A stretch of DNA of 64,000 nucleotides from Bacteroidales bacterium OttesenSCG-928-B11 (GCA_030267125.1 JAJDJJ010000003.1:1-64000), one strand, 5' to 3'; positions 24,021-32,522 are shown, counted from the stretch's first letter. The notes: a model not told the origin generated them from the sequence alone. Translations and numbers: made by a program.

Positions 24021-25178
24021 ATGTTATTTAGAGATGTGATGGTTGACGAAAACATCAAAAAGCAATTAATCAACCAAGTAAAGAGCAATAGAATCAGTCA
24101 TGCACAACTTTTCCTCTCACAACCGGGGGGAGAAGGTTTTGCGCTGGCAGTGGCATACGCGCAATACCTGTCTTGCAGCGACAAGCAAGAGCACGACTCC
24201 TGCGGCGTTTGTCCATCCTGCCAAAAGTATATCAAATTAGCCCACCCCGACTTGCATCTCTATTTTCCAAATGCCATCACGAAGGATGTAAAAAAAGATC
24301 CTGATTCCAGGCAATTTACGAAAGAGTTCATCCAGTTCGTGCAAAACAACAATTACCATATCAACCTGGATGATTGGTTATCGCATTTGGATGCGGAGAA
24401 TAAACAGGCATCGATCAACATCCGCGATTGTGTCAACATCATCGAAGAGAACGGAAATCGATCATACGAAGGTGGATATAAGGTGTTCATCCTTTGGATG
24501 GTGGAACGACTTTTCCACTCCGCCGCTCCTAAATTGCTAAAAACGCTGGAGGAACCAGAGAGGAACACGCTTTTTGTCCTCATTTCCGAAAATCCGGACA
24601 AGATCCTAACGACTATACAGTCCCGCGCACAACTCATCAAACTACCCAAACTCTCGGAAGAGATGATTGCGCAACAGTTAATGCAAGAGTATTCCATCAG
24701 TCATGAAGTGGCACGCGATATTGCCGTGCTCAGCGACGGGAATTATCATTTAGCCCTATCGCTTTTCCAAGATCAAGGTGAAATGGGCAAACTGCAGGAT
24801 TACTGCGCAAAATTGCTGGACAGTCTCAACTCCTTTGTCACTACCGCTAACAAAACGCATATCGATTTCATCGGCGTCAATAATGTCTTCCAAGAAATTG
24901 TCGGTGGCGGTCGTGAAAACCAGAAACAGTTCATCGGATATCTCCTATCGCTTTTCCGCAAGATGTTACTCCACAACACCCACAACAACCCCGTCTTGAA
25001 GCTGACCGAAAAAGAGAAAGCGCTGCTTGCCAGTTACGCCAATCTCATCACGCTACGCAACATCACTCCGATCGTCAAAGAGTGTAACGAGGCGATCTAT
25101 CACATCGAGCGCAATGGCAATTCGAACATTATCTTCAATGATTTGTATTTGAAGTTAGCTGAAATTATGAAATCTTAA
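24021..25178 (+). CDS. holB: DNA polymerase III delta-prime subunit
   Basis: A 385-residue clamp-loader AAA+ protein. Four cysteines at 52, 61, 64 and 67 (CGVCPSC) form the zinc module typical of the family. The P-loop is degenerate (QPGGEGFA), as expected for delta-prime, which does not hydrolyse ATP. LLKTLEEPERNTLFVLISEN is the family signature, and QSRAQLIKLP corresponds to the SRC-like motif, with Ala-Gln instead of Cys. It is part of the complex that loads the sliding clamp on DNA. Essential housekeeping gene in an operon with cell-wall genes. Confidence 0.88.
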   Translation: MLFRDVMVDENIKKQLINQVKSNRISHAQLFLSQPGGEGFALAVAYAQYLSCSDKQEHDSCGVCPSCQKYIKLAHPDLHLYFPNAITKDVKKDPDSRQFTKEFIQFVQNNNYHINLDDWLSHLDAENKQASINIRDCVNIIEENGNRSYEGGYKVFILWMVERLFHSAAPKLLKTLEEPERNTLFVLISENPDKILTTIQSRAQLIKLPKLSEEMIAQQLMQEYSISHEVARDIAVLSDGNYHLALSLFQDQGEMGKLQDYCAKLLDSLNSFVTTANKTHIDFIGVNNVFQEIVGGGRENQKQFIGYLLSLFRKMLLHNTHNNPVLKLTEKEKALLASYANLITLRNITPIVKECNEAIYHIERNGNSNIIFNDLYLKLAEIMKS

Positions 25179-25190
25179 AAACTTATAATT

Positions 25191-25757
25191 ATGAAAAGAA
25201 AAACACTTTTATCTATTTTAATTGCTTTTATCGTACTTACGACTTTTTCCTCCTGCAAGGAGGAAGTGCCCCCCATGCTTGGGTATTGGAAGTGCACGGG
25301 TATCGGCGCTAATGTATTGGGAACAAGCACATCAACCATTGGCGAAGACATGCTAAAATACTTCAGTATCAGTTATGCCGGCGTGGGCACTTCAGGCGTT
25401 TACGCCCGTGTTGGCGCTGACGATCTGAACGCTGTTGCTTCGCTGGCAACCTCAACAGGCATTTCCGCTTGGAAAGAGTTCTTGACCACCGGCAAATACA
25501 CTTATGATGCCACAGCCGGAACCATTACCCACACCTCGAAAGGTGAAAGTAAAACTTACAAATACTCCATTTCCAACAACGGCAAGACGTTAAAATTGGT
25601 TGAAGCAAATGATAACGTCGGCTCCTCTTCCGCCTTAAATAGCGCGTTAGACATTCTGAACAACTTGCTTGGCACCGATGCCAACACTACTGTAGGGGTG
25701 GAATATACGTATGAAAAACTGAGCGGTGAAGATGCCTTCAACGCATTGAAACTATAG
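25191..25757 (+). CDS. Lipoprotein with lipocalin-like fold (DUF4923-like)
   Basis: A 188-residue lipoprotein. The signal peptide ends with the lipobox TFSSC (about residue 22). MLGYWKCTGIGAN, a long central region with Ala/Gly/Ser and a final strand pattern (YKYSISNNGKTLKLVEA, VEYTYEKL) match small Bacteroidota lipoproteins of the lipocalin-like or DUF4923 type. It sits 12 bases after holB. No ligand or role can be given. Confidence 0.65.
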   Translation: MKRKTLLSILIAFIVLTTFSSCKEEVPPMLGYWKCTGIGANVLGTSTSTIGEDMLKYFSISYAGVGTSGVYARVGADDLNAVASLATSTGISAWKEFLTTGKYTYDATAGTITHTSKGESKTYKYSISNNGKTLKLVEANDNVGSSSALNSALDILNNLLGTDANTTVGVEYTYEKLSGEDAFNALKL

Positions 25758-25777
25758 GGCATTTCGTTTCGCAACTA

Positions 25778-26950
25778 CTAACCCTTTATCACCGCTATCG
25801 GGCTCAGCTCGGTTCTTATCTTCACTAAATCCTGTTGCAATTCCATCACTTTGGAGATCTCTTTGTATGCCGATGCCGCCTCCTCCAAATCTGATTTTCC
25901 ACGGATGGAGTGGATGATGCCCCGCTCGTCAAGTTTGCGTTTCTCCTCCTCCAAATCTAACTCCCTGACAGCTTTCGCGCGGCTCATCGTCCGGCCGGCG
26001 CCATGCGAGCACGACATAAAGCTCTCGGGATTCCCCAGTCCTTCCACGATGTAGGATTTCGTTCCTTGTGATCCGGGAATAATGCCGATCTCCCCTGTAA
26101 AAGCAGAAGTTGCCCCTTTGCGATGCACAATAACCTTCTCTCCAAAATGCTCCTCCCACGCCGCATAGTTGTGCGCGATATTAATCATCGGTTCATACTC
26201 CACGCCCAATATTTCATGACCCACAACTTCCTGGATACGCTCCATCATCAACTGGCGGTTAGAAAAAGCGAACGAAACACAGTACAGCATCTCTTGATAA
26301 TACTGCTTTGCCGCCTCCGTATTAAAGGGCAGAAAGGCCAGATCCCATTTCGGATCGACGGCGGAATACCAAGAGGCATTCAGATTTTTGGCAACGTTAT
26401 TATAGTGCTCCGCCACTTTCAATCCGATATTGCGACTTCCGGAGTGGATCATAATCCAAAGCATACCCGTTTCATCTTTCTGAAGTTCTATAAAATGATT
26501 CCCGCCTCCAAGCGTGCCGATCTGCTTCAAAGCAGAGTTGTATTGATTTCTCACTATAAAAAGTTTATCAATATCGAAATCTTGCGGCATCCTGCTTTCA
26601 TTCTGCTTTTCTTTATGATGATTGAATCCCAGCGGAACGCGATCTCTCACGCCTTTCATGATCTTCTTTATGATTTCGGGAGAAAGAGTTTTCACTGAAA
26701 CATTGGTCTTCACTGCGCACATTCCACAGCCAATATCCACACCCACGGCATTGGGTATAATTACGCCCTGGGTTGCCAAAACGCCACCGATAGGCATGCC
26801 GTAACCCTGATGTGTATCGGGCATCAGGCAAACATGCTTAAACGCAAAGGGCAGATTTGCCAAGTTCTTAGCTTGTTTGATAGAGCCCTCTTCGGCATCG
26901 TCCAACCACATCTTAATGGGGATTCGTTCAGTTGATATTACTTGTTGCAT
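25778..26950 (-). CDS. rtcB: RtcB-family RNA ligase
   Basis: A 390-residue RtcB protein. MPDTHQGYGMPIGGV (43-57) and PNAVGVDIGCGM (66-77) carry metal ligands (Asp72, Cys75). GGGNHFIEL and HSGSRNIG follow, and CSHGAGRTMSRAKA (about 316-329) contains the histidine that becomes guanylated. RtcB joins 2',3'-cyclic phosphate or 3'-phosphate RNA ends to 5'-OH ends using GTP and manganese, in tRNA or rRNA repair. It is shorter than E. coli RtcB (408) but all motifs are present. Convergent with the lipoprotein gene, with 20 bases between stops. No archease or rtcA is adjacent. Confidence 0.92.
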   Translation of the reverse strand: MQQVISTERIPIKMWLDDAEEGSIKQAKNLANLPFAFKHVCLMPDTHQGYGMPIGGVLATQGVIIPNAVGVDIGCGMCAVKTNVSVKTLSPEIIKKIMKGVRDRVPLGFNHHKEKQNESRMPQDFDIDKLFIVRNQYNSALKQIGTLGGGNHFIELQKDETGMLWIMIHSGSRNIGLKVAEHYNNVAKNLNASWYSAVDPKWDLAFLPFNTEAAKQYYQEMLYCVSFAFSNRQLMMERIQEVVGHEILGVEYEPMINIAHNYAAWEEHFGEKVIVHRKGATSAFTGEIGIIPGSQGTKSYIVEGLGNPESFMSCSHGAGRTMSRAKAVRELDLEEEKRKLDERGIIHSIRGKSDLEEAASAYKEISKVMELQQDLVKIRTELSPIAVIKG

Positions 26951-27384
26951 GATGATATATTATACGGCAAATCCTATTTTTCTTTGCTCTTGATTTTTGT
27001 ACAGAAACTCACAATAAAATGCTATTGTTTCACATCGTCTGGCAGATTTTCCCCACATTATTATATTTATTTTTCTAACAACCAATCTATTACATTTATC
27101 TTTTGTATTCCTTTATAACTTGTTTCAGGTTCAACATCGGTAGTGAGTAGAATTCGACGATTAAAATACAAATGTCATCCAAAACCTGTGATTCCGTACA
27201 AGTTTTGGCTAAAAATATTTTTGACTTTCGACCTTTTAATTTCAAGCTGGATTGTCCACAAACTTGCCACAACGGTTTCATACATGCAAAAATACACACT
27301 TTCTACGTCAATGAGAATACAGATAGTCAGTATTTCCCAAAAAAACATTTTTATTTCAGGATGAGAATATTTCTTTGCAAGTAG
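26951..27384. other. Intergenic AT-rich stretch without supported genes
   Basis: About 430 bases between rtcB and the TM2 gene. Several short ORFs occur on both strands, but none has a promoter-plus-start arrangement or recognisable protein. Neither a hairpin terminator nor a clear repeat was seen. Confidence 0.4.
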
Positions 27385-27419
27385 TGCTGTGGTTTGGCAT
27401 ATCCTTATTTTAGTTTTGC
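27385..27419 (+). promoter_or_regulatory. TM2 gene promoter with weaker copy of the TGCC-N7-GGCA motif
   Basis: TGCT-N7-GGCA (27385-27399) is followed by exactly 11 bases and then the -7 box TAGTTTTGC (27411-27419). The two promoters at 29072 and 29984 have the same geometry with a perfect TGCC left half. Here the left half has one mismatch. Confidence 0.5.
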
Positions 27420-27525
27420 CGCTGAAAAGACACATAAGCAAAACAAGGAGATGTTGCGCCTTTTTATTTCTGAGCAACCGGAAGTGCCGAAAGCCGTAAA
27501 TGTAGGCAGTGGAAAATCAATAATT

Positions 27526-27870
27526 ATGGAAAAAGGTAAAGTTGAAATGTTTATGATCTCTAATGGCAATAAATTTCCGACAGAAAATTTAAAGTCGATT
27601 AAAGAATCTTTAGAAAAAATGAGTGATGATAACGGCGTATTCTTGCACTCCCTATCTTTAAGCTCTCCCACAACCGCATTGGTGTTAGGGATTTTATTTG
27701 GAGCTGACAGGATCTATCTTGGACAGATCGGACTTGGGTTATTCAAAATTGCAACCATGTTTTTCTTGGTGGGTTTACTGTGGTGGTTTATTGACTTGTT
27801 CTCCATTTTAAGGCGGGCAAAAGAACATAATTTTGAGAAATTTAGTAAAATCACCGCTTATAGTCGTTAG
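27526..27870 (+). CDS. TM2-domain membrane protein
   Basis: A protein of about 114 residues. The ORF track begins at 27394, inside the operator region upstream of the -7 box, so that start is excluded. I choose the ATG at 27526 because MEKGKVEMFMISNGNKFP resembles the usual beginning of Bacteroidota TM2 proteins; an ATG at 27451 is possible. The C-terminal half has the TM2 pattern: two membrane helices (TTALVLGILFG and LFKIATMFFLVGLLWWFID) joined by a short loop containing DRIYLGQIGLG. TM2 proteins are small inner-membrane proteins of mostly unknown role. Confidence 0.75.
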   Translation: MEKGKVEMFMISNGNKFPTENLKSIKESLEKMSDDNGVFLHSLSLSSPTTALVLGILFGADRIYLGQIGLGLFKIATMFFLVGLLWWFIDLFSILRRAKEHNFEKFSKITAYSR

Positions 27871-27948
27871 CTGTTTTTTGACAGATAGCATAGTAAAAGG
27901 CCTGTAAATATTTTTTTGTGAACTATTTTAACTAATCAAATCTAATAT

Positions 27949-27957
27949 TATATTTGC
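27949..27957 (+). promoter_or_regulatory. -7 promoter box of the PD-(D/E)xK gene
   Basis: TATATTTGC is a full match to the -7 box, 84 bases before the ATG at 28042. The TGCC-N7-GGCA motif of neighbouring promoters is absent here. Confidence 0.6.
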
Positions 27958-28041
27958 ATGGAAAATTTAGGAAGAAATATCGCAAAAGATATTGCATGAC
28001 TAAACGATTGCAACGATTTACTCACACTAAAAAATAACAAT

Positions 28042-28995
28042 ATGAAAAAAATAGAGAATCTATCAAGCATAATAGGGAAAATTCCAAAAGAGGGAGATAT
28101 AAAAATAAATCCATTAGACACTTCTTATGGGAAACATGAAAATACGCATTCTGACCTGATTGTCAAGTTCTTAAAAGCTGACATAGCATTGGCGCAATCA
28201 TTTTTTAAAATAGTGCTAAAGCAGGAATGGCCTAATGCAGAATTAAAAGTATCAAGAGAAAAAGGACGAATTGATATTTTAATTGAGTATGGGAAGAACG
28301 AATCTATTATCATAGAAAATAAGATTAATGCATCTGATCAACCAAAACAGTTGCAAAATTATCATGAATACACTTTAAATCATAAAGGTACAAAACCACG
28401 TATTTTCTACCTAACTCCTTATGGCACTAATCCAAGTGAAGATTCAAAAGGCGATTTGGAGGTGAAATGCATCAGCTATGAAAATGATATCCTTTCGTGG
28501 TTAGAAGAATTCAAGACAGAGGATCAGGCTCTAAAACATGCTATCCAATTTTATATAGAATTAATTCGTAAAACAATAAACAGAAATAAATATATGACAG
28601 ACATTTTAAAGAAAATTTTCACCGGAGAAAATAACCATGCGAAAGAAGCTATTAATTTGTACTTAGCCATGAATGGCAAGAATTTCTTAGATATTCCGGA
28701 AATAAAAGAGAAATTTGAAAACCTGATATATATCTGCGTTTCAAACAATCATGAACCAGAAGACTGGGCAGATACGAAAGATAACTGCAGAGAATTAAGT
28801 GATCTTGATAATAACATTGATTTTTATATTACAGGGTCATCGATATATGCAGAAAAAAACAATAGTGTGCGTTTGGGAGAAGAGATCCGATGCAATGATC
28901 TTGGCGATGAAAATCTCTGCTATTTATTAGCAGGTGAGACAGAAGATATCCAGAGATGGGTTGATCATATTTACAAAGAAGCAGAGGCAGAATAG
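28042..28995 (+). CDS. PD-(D/E)xK nuclease-superfamily protein
   Basis: A 317-residue protein. Residues about 76-110 form a clear nuclease core: GRIDILI (Asp78), SIIIENKI (Glu92-x-Lys94), then Q103..Y107 (QLQNYHEY). This is the layout of the PDDEXK_4 group, found as orphan genes and near defence or mobile genes. The C-terminal half (from about 190) is a helical and acidic region without recognisable motifs. It has its own promoter and a strong terminator, so it is a single-gene unit. DNA or RNA as target cannot be decided. Confidence 0.7.
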   Translation: MKKIENLSSIIGKIPKEGDIKINPLDTSYGKHENTHSDLIVKFLKADIALAQSFFKIVLKQEWPNAELKVSREKGRIDILIEYGKNESIIIENKINASDQPKQLQNYHEYTLNHKGTKPRIFYLTPYGTNPSEDSKGDLEVKCISYENDILSWLEEFKTEDQALKHAIQFYIELIRKTINRNKYMTDILKKIFTGENNHAKEAINLYLAMNGKNFLDIPEIKEKFENLIYICVSNNHEPEDWADTKDNCRELSDLDNNIDFYITGSSIYAEKNNSVRLGEEIRCNDLGDENLCYLLAGETEDIQRWVDHIYKEAEAE

Positions 28996-29020
28996 ATCTT
29001 TTTTCAGATAAGAAAAATGA

Positions 29021-29060
29021 AAAAGGGTTGCGAGTTACACTTGCGACCCTTTTGCTTTTT
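29021..29060 (+). terminator. Strong terminator after the PD-(D/E)xK gene
   Basis: Arms AAAAGGGTTGCGAG / CTTGCGACCCTTTT pair along 14 positions, two of them G-U, with a 5-base loop. The stem ends in TTTT and a further T run follows. It lies 26 bases after the stop at 28995. Confidence 0.9.
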
Positions 29061-29071
29061 AAAGCTGACCT

Positions 29072-29107
29072 ATGCCCTATTTTGGCAGAGATGATCTCTA
29101 TTTTTGC
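29072..29107 (+). promoter_or_regulatory. Promoter with TGCC-N7-GGCA operator candidate
   Basis: ATGCCCTATTTTGGCA (29072-29087) is followed by 11 bases and the -7 box TATTTTTGC (29099-29107). The same arrangement precedes the WYL regulator gene at 29984-30019. Confidence 0.65.
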
Positions 29108-29139
29108 ACCAATAAATGTAATTTAAAAAAACTCAAAAA

Positions 29140-29934
29140 ATGCCCTCTTCTTTTAAAAAAGCACAACAATTGTTAGAAAGAATAATGCCGGATAGATCGT
29201 GGCGTTATCACAATCCTGAACTTTCAGAATTTTCGAAAAGGATAGATAAATGTTCCATTTCAGAATTGGAAAATTTAGCCATACAAATTAGCGAATATAA
29301 ATCAGACAGATATTACAAGGGGCTATTGTCTGACCTCGTTTTGAGAAGAAGACGCTGGTTGTTAAACAGAGAGTTTGAAGGCAATGAAATCAATACGAAA
29401 CACTTCATGAGGGTTCTTTCTCTTTTTAAAAAACGGGAAAACCTGCTGCGGAAAAAAGCCGATGAGTTATATGCCGAACTCTGGAAAAAATGGGGAAACG
29501 GGAAAAATGAAAATTTCAGCGACTTCTATATTGAGATTTCATTATCACCACATTACAACTGGGAAAGATCTATTCTCAATTTAAAAAATGATGAAACGAC
29601 GTACAATTATGGGAAGATAGCCGAAATATTAGATGATGTTAATTCCACGGAATCAATATTCTCAAACCGCATTGATTTTGACAGGCAAAAGTTTCATGAA
29701 AATCCATTTACCGATTCTGAAAGAAAATCTATACAGTGCCTTTTATTTTTTGAAGAACCAAGACTTGAAGAACAGCTGTATGCATTTAGAGATGTTCCCG
29801 TCACTTGGGGTTTTCATTGTTTAGTAGATCATACGCATTACGCTGTGCAAGATATTATTCGCATAAATGATATTTGGGGCGAAGTAAGGGTTGGATACCA
29901 GGATATATTTGACCAAAAAGGGAGGCATTTTTGA
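29140..29934 (+). CDS. Hypothetical protein co-regulated with WYL regulator
   Basis: A 264-residue soluble protein I do not recognise. It is rich in charged and aromatic residues, with no signal peptide or membrane segment. Visible pieces are a helical N-terminus (SSFKKAQQLLERIMPDRSW), a basic patch (LVLRRRRWLLNREF) and a C-terminal beta-rich end (WGFHCLVDHTHYAVQDIIRIND). The His-rich DHTHYA could bind metal. It shares an operator-like promoter layout with the following WYL regulator gene, which suggests it is the regulator's target or partner. No catalytic motif could be identified. Confidence 0.6.
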   Translation: MPSSFKKAQQLLERIMPDRSWRYHNPELSEFSKRIDKCSISELENLAIQISEYKSDRYYKGLLSDLVLRRRRWLLNREFEGNEINTKHFMRVLSLFKKRENLLRKKADELYAELWKKWGNGKNENFSDFYIEISLSPHYNWERSILNLKNDETTYNYGKIAEILDDVNSTESIFSNRIDFDRQKFHENPFTDSERKSIQCLLFFEEPRLEEQLYAFRDVPVTWGFHCLVDHTHYAVQDIIRINDIWGEVRVGYQDIFDQKGRHF

Positions 29935-29983
29935 CTATTTCAAATCTTTGCAAAGGTTTTTCCTCATGTAATCAACAAACCCC

Positions 29984-30019
29984 ATGCCGCATTTTGGCAT
30001 AACTATTCCGTATATTTGC
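29984..30019 (+). promoter_or_regulatory. WYL gene promoter with perfect ATGCC-N7-GGCAT palindrome
   Basis: ATGCCGCATTTTGGCAT (29984-30000) is a 17-base inverted repeat. Its GGCA ends exactly 11 bases before TATATTTGC (30011-30019). Location between the -33 and -7 positions fits repression; autoregulation by the WYL protein is inferred. Confidence 0.7.
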
Positions 30020-30040
30020 GCAATCATTTAAAAAAATAGT

Positions 30041-30946
30041 ATGGCTAAAGATCTTTTTAATCGCTACATCTGGTTGGTGGACACGATTTACCGAGCTAAG
30101 AGAATTACTTTCGAGGAGATTAATGAGCGTTGGCTCCGCAATGAAATGAGTGAGGGGATTGATCTTCCCTTGCGCACTTTTCACAATCATCGAAAAGCAA
30201 TTGAGGAGATATTCGATATTCTGATAGAGTGTGATAAGCAGGATTCTTATCGCTATTATATTGAAAATGCAGATGATATGGAGAAAGGCAATGTTCGGAA
30301 TTGGCTGCTCAATACGTTTGCGGTCAATAATCTCATCAATGAAAGTCACAAATTGAAATCGCGCATTTTATTCGAGGAGATTCCTTCCGGACGAGAGTAT
30401 CTCACGCCCATTATCGAAGCGATGCGAGACAACCTGACTCTTGAAATCTCTTACAAAAGCTATTGGAGAGAGGAGGCTTATACTTTTAATATTGAACCGT
30501 ATTGCGTGAAAATTTTCAAACAACGGTGGTATTTGCTGGGAAAATCAACCTCCCATGACGAATTGCGGACTTATGGTTTAGACCGGATTCAACATTTGCA
30601 GATTTTAGATATTCCTTTTAAATATCCCAAAGATTTCAACCCTAAAGATTATTATCACCATGCTTTCGGAATCATTACCGATCAGAATATTCAACCTGCT
30701 TTTATTACCGTCAAAGTAAATAAGGGGCAGGTTAACTATCTCAAAGGTTTGCCGTTGCATCATTCTCAAGAGGAGATTGAAGTAGCGGAGGATCATTCGT
30801 TATTCCGGTACTATGTTGCACCGACTTTTGATTTCCTGCAAGCGATTTTAGCTTATGGTGAAAATATGGAAGTCATTTCACCCGCTTTTTTCAGAAGCGA
30901 GGCAAGAGAAATCGCAAAACAGCAGTATCAACACTACAAGAAATAG
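30041..30946 (+). CDS. WYL-domain transcriptional regulator
   Basis: A 301-residue regulator. The N-terminal winged-helix part (about 1-75) contains ITFEEINERWLRNEM and LRTFHNHRKAIEEIF. The central WYL domain (about 128-190) includes YCVKIFKQRWYLLGKS and RTYGLDRIQHL. A C-terminal WCX-like extension ends the protein. WYL regulators sense nucleotides or other ligands and often control defence or stress genes. The palindrome upstream of its own promoter recurs before gene 29140 and, weakly, before the TM2 gene, so these are its probable targets. Confidence 0.88.
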   Translation: MAKDLFNRYIWLVDTIYRAKRITFEEINERWLRNEMSEGIDLPLRTFHNHRKAIEEIFDILIECDKQDSYRYYIENADDMEKGNVRNWLLNTFAVNNLINESHKLKSRILFEEIPSGREYLTPIIEAMRDNLTLEISYKSYWREEAYTFNIEPYCVKIFKQRWYLLGKSTSHDELRTYGLDRIQHLQILDIPFKYPKDFNPKDYYHHAFGIITDQNIQPAFITVKVNKGQVNYLKGLPLHHSQEEIEVAEDHSLFRYYVAPTFDFLQAILAYGENMEVISPAFFRSEAREIAKQQYQHYKK

Positions 30947-30959
30947 CACGGTATCAGCA

Positions 30960-31775
30960 CTATAAAAACAGCTCCGGCTCACTTCTTCCCGTGTAGCGCT
31001 GTTCCAGCTCAAGTTTGTGGTAAAGAAAGTTCGGGTCGTCGAAATATTTTGCTCCGACCGGACACTTTTTAATACAGGCGCAACACTTCATGCATGGATC
31101 GGTAATTTTTTCTACATGATCATGGTTTATAGCTCCGAGCGGACATGATTCGGCACAGATTTTACAGTCGAGACAAAGTGAGCGATCGGTATGGGGTTTA
31201 ACTTTTCGAATGTCGATAGGATTTCCCGCGCGATCTCGGGGTTGGTAATAAGGGCGCAGGGGAAGTTGACCGTTTATGCTTACCGGTTCTGTCAAGTCAG
31301 CGCCGGAGATTATCTTCCCCGCAACCTGATCTGCAAAATCACGGGCAATTGCCATATCTTTCTCGTCGGGTCGTCCTTGGGCCAAAATATTAGAGAAAGA
31401 GTGTTCACCAACAAACGCTGCCGCTGCGATTGTCCGGAATCCGTTACGCGACATTATCTCTCGCAGTTCCATAAGAGCATCGTCGTAAGCGCGGTTGCCG
31501 AACAGGACTACCGGTATGGCCAATGCCCCGTTGCCTTGGATAGTGTCGAGGTAATTCAACAGCAGGTTCGGCAACCTGCCGGCTATTACCGGCATCCCGA
31601 AGACTGCAATATGGTTTGTGGTAAACGTTTTCAGACTTTCCCGAGCCGCTTTGGGCGTAAAATTAAATGTATCGACAGGGATGCGCAATGTTTCACCAAT
31701 CCGATGCGCGATAGCCGTGACCACCTTCTCCGTGGTTCCGGTCGGACTGAAATAGATGGCGCAAACATGGCTCAT
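30960..31775 (-). CDS. Flavodoxin-like protein fused to 2x[4Fe-4S] ferredoxin (EFR1-like)
   Basis: About 271 residues from the ATG at 31775. That start is preferred over the track start at 31817 because it follows a strong AGGGG ribosome-binding sequence and begins directly with the flavodoxin strand (HVCAIYFSPTGTTEKV). The FMN loop SPTGTTEK is near residue 9. The C-terminal part has two clusters, CLDCKICAESCPLGA and CMKCCACIKKCPVGA, each CxxCxxCxxxCP. Such fusions move single electrons between low-potential donors and flavin. The gene follows the NifX-like gene by 13 bases, so the two are one unit. The partner reaction is unknown. Confidence 0.85.
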   Translation of the reverse strand: MSHVCAIYFSPTGTTEKVVTAIAHRIGETLRIPVDTFNFTPKAARESLKTFTTNHIAVFGMPVIAGRLPNLLLNYLDTIQGNGALAIPVVLFGNRAYDDALMELREIMSRNGFRTIAAAAFVGEHSFSNILAQGRPDEKDMAIARDFADQVAGKIISGADLTEPVSINGQLPLRPYYQPRDRAGNPIDIRKVKPHTDRSLCLDCKICAESCPLGAINHDHVEKITDPCMKCCACIKKCPVGAKYFDDPNFLYHKLELEQRYTGRSEPELFL

Positions 31776-31788
31776 TCCCCTACCCCTT

Positions 31789-32163
31789 TTAATTGTGATT
31801 GCATTCGTGACTGTCACCGTGCGCGCGACATAGTTCGCCGGAATCTTTTATTTGCCCTACGACATACAAGGTTAATAATACGTCTATATCGCCTGTGCAG
31901 CCTCTATAAACTGTTATGCCATGATGGGTAAGCACGTTGAAAGCTCCGTCGCCCATATTTCCGGCAAGCATAACGCTTACCCCTTTTTGTTGTAGCACCG
32001 AAGCAATATTGCTTTTGCATCCGCAACCCTGTGGCGACGGCAAAGATTCTTTGTTTATGATATTGCCTGATGCATCAATGGTGTAAATCGTATAACTCTC
32101 GCAATGTCCGAAATGGCTGTCAACCATGTTGCCCTTTGTGGGGATCGCAATTTTCTTTTCCAT
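31789..32163 (-). CDS. NifX/NifB-type iron-molybdenum-cofactor-like protein
   Basis: A 124-residue protein of the dinitrogenase iron-molybdenum cofactor family. MEKKIAIPTKGNMVDSHFGHCESY is the typical start with the conserved SHFGHC. A cysteine cluster (GCGCKS) and a His/Cys-rich end (CRAHGDSHECNHN) suggest metal or metal-sulfur cluster binding. No nitrogenase genes are near, so as in other non-diazotrophs it probably handles a metal cluster for redox proteins such as the linked flavodoxin-ferredoxin. First gene of the two-gene unit. Confidence 0.85.
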   Translation of the reverse strand: MEKKIAIPTKGNMVDSHFGHCESYTIYTIDASGNIINKESLPSPQGCGCKSNIASVLQQKGVSVMLAGNMGDGAFNVLTHHGITVYRGCTGDIDVLLTLYVVGQIKDSGELCRAHGDSHECNHN

Positions 32164-32202
32164 TTTTCTTCTTTAATGATTTGATAATGACACAAATGAT
32201 AT

Positions 32203-32240
32203 CCAACGAAAAACGTTCTTGTAGTTTCTTTTTCCGTTGG
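32203..32240 (-). promoter_or_regulatory. Hairpin in the leader of the NifX-like gene
   Basis: CCAACGAAAAA pairs with TTTTTCCGTTGG over 11 positions with one bulge. It lies between the promoter at 32265 and the ATG at 32163, so it would form in the mRNA leader. A regulatory role is only a possibility. Confidence 0.35.
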
Positions 32241-32264
32241 TTTATCTTCATATAGATTTGGCGT

Positions 32265-32273
32265 GCAAAATTA
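32265..32273 (-). promoter_or_regulatory. -7 promoter box of the NifX-like/flavodoxin unit
   Basis: On the minus strand this reads TAATTTTGC, a full -7 box. The leader before the ATG at 32163 is about 95 bases. Confidence 0.55.
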
Positions 32274-32468
32274 CATACAATAATTTAGAATAGGAGCCAA
32301 ATTCATGCCCGATTTCTCTCCGATCAGTTTCGTTGGCACTAATTTATCCTTTAATCATGTAGTTACTATCTTTTGTTACTACTTGCTCTTCTATGCTGTG
32401 GAATAATATTTGCAGTCACCGCCATCAATACGTTGATTATTTCATGGGTAAAAAAGGGCGATCATCTT

Positions 32469-32506
32469 CCATGCAAATTTCAAATGTTATTTGTATTTTT
32501 GCATGG
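32469..32506 (+). promoter_or_regulatory. Promoter of first DUF4143 ATPase, embedded in an inverted repeat
   Basis: Perfect 9-bp arms CCATGCAAA (32469-32477) and TTTGCATGG (32498-32506) enclose a smaller repeat CAAAT-GTT-ATTTG (32481-32493). The -7 box TATTTTTGC (32494-32502) overlaps the right arm. This places the true start at the ATG at 32523 and makes the ORF-track start (32373) impossible. Confidence 0.65.
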
Positions 32507-32522
32507 ACAAATAGTGCGTGAT

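Noticed and set aside
32373-32522. N-terminal extension of the first DUF4143 ATPase in the ORF track
   Set aside because: The -7 box and its inverted repeat lie inside the extension, so it is upstream of transcription.
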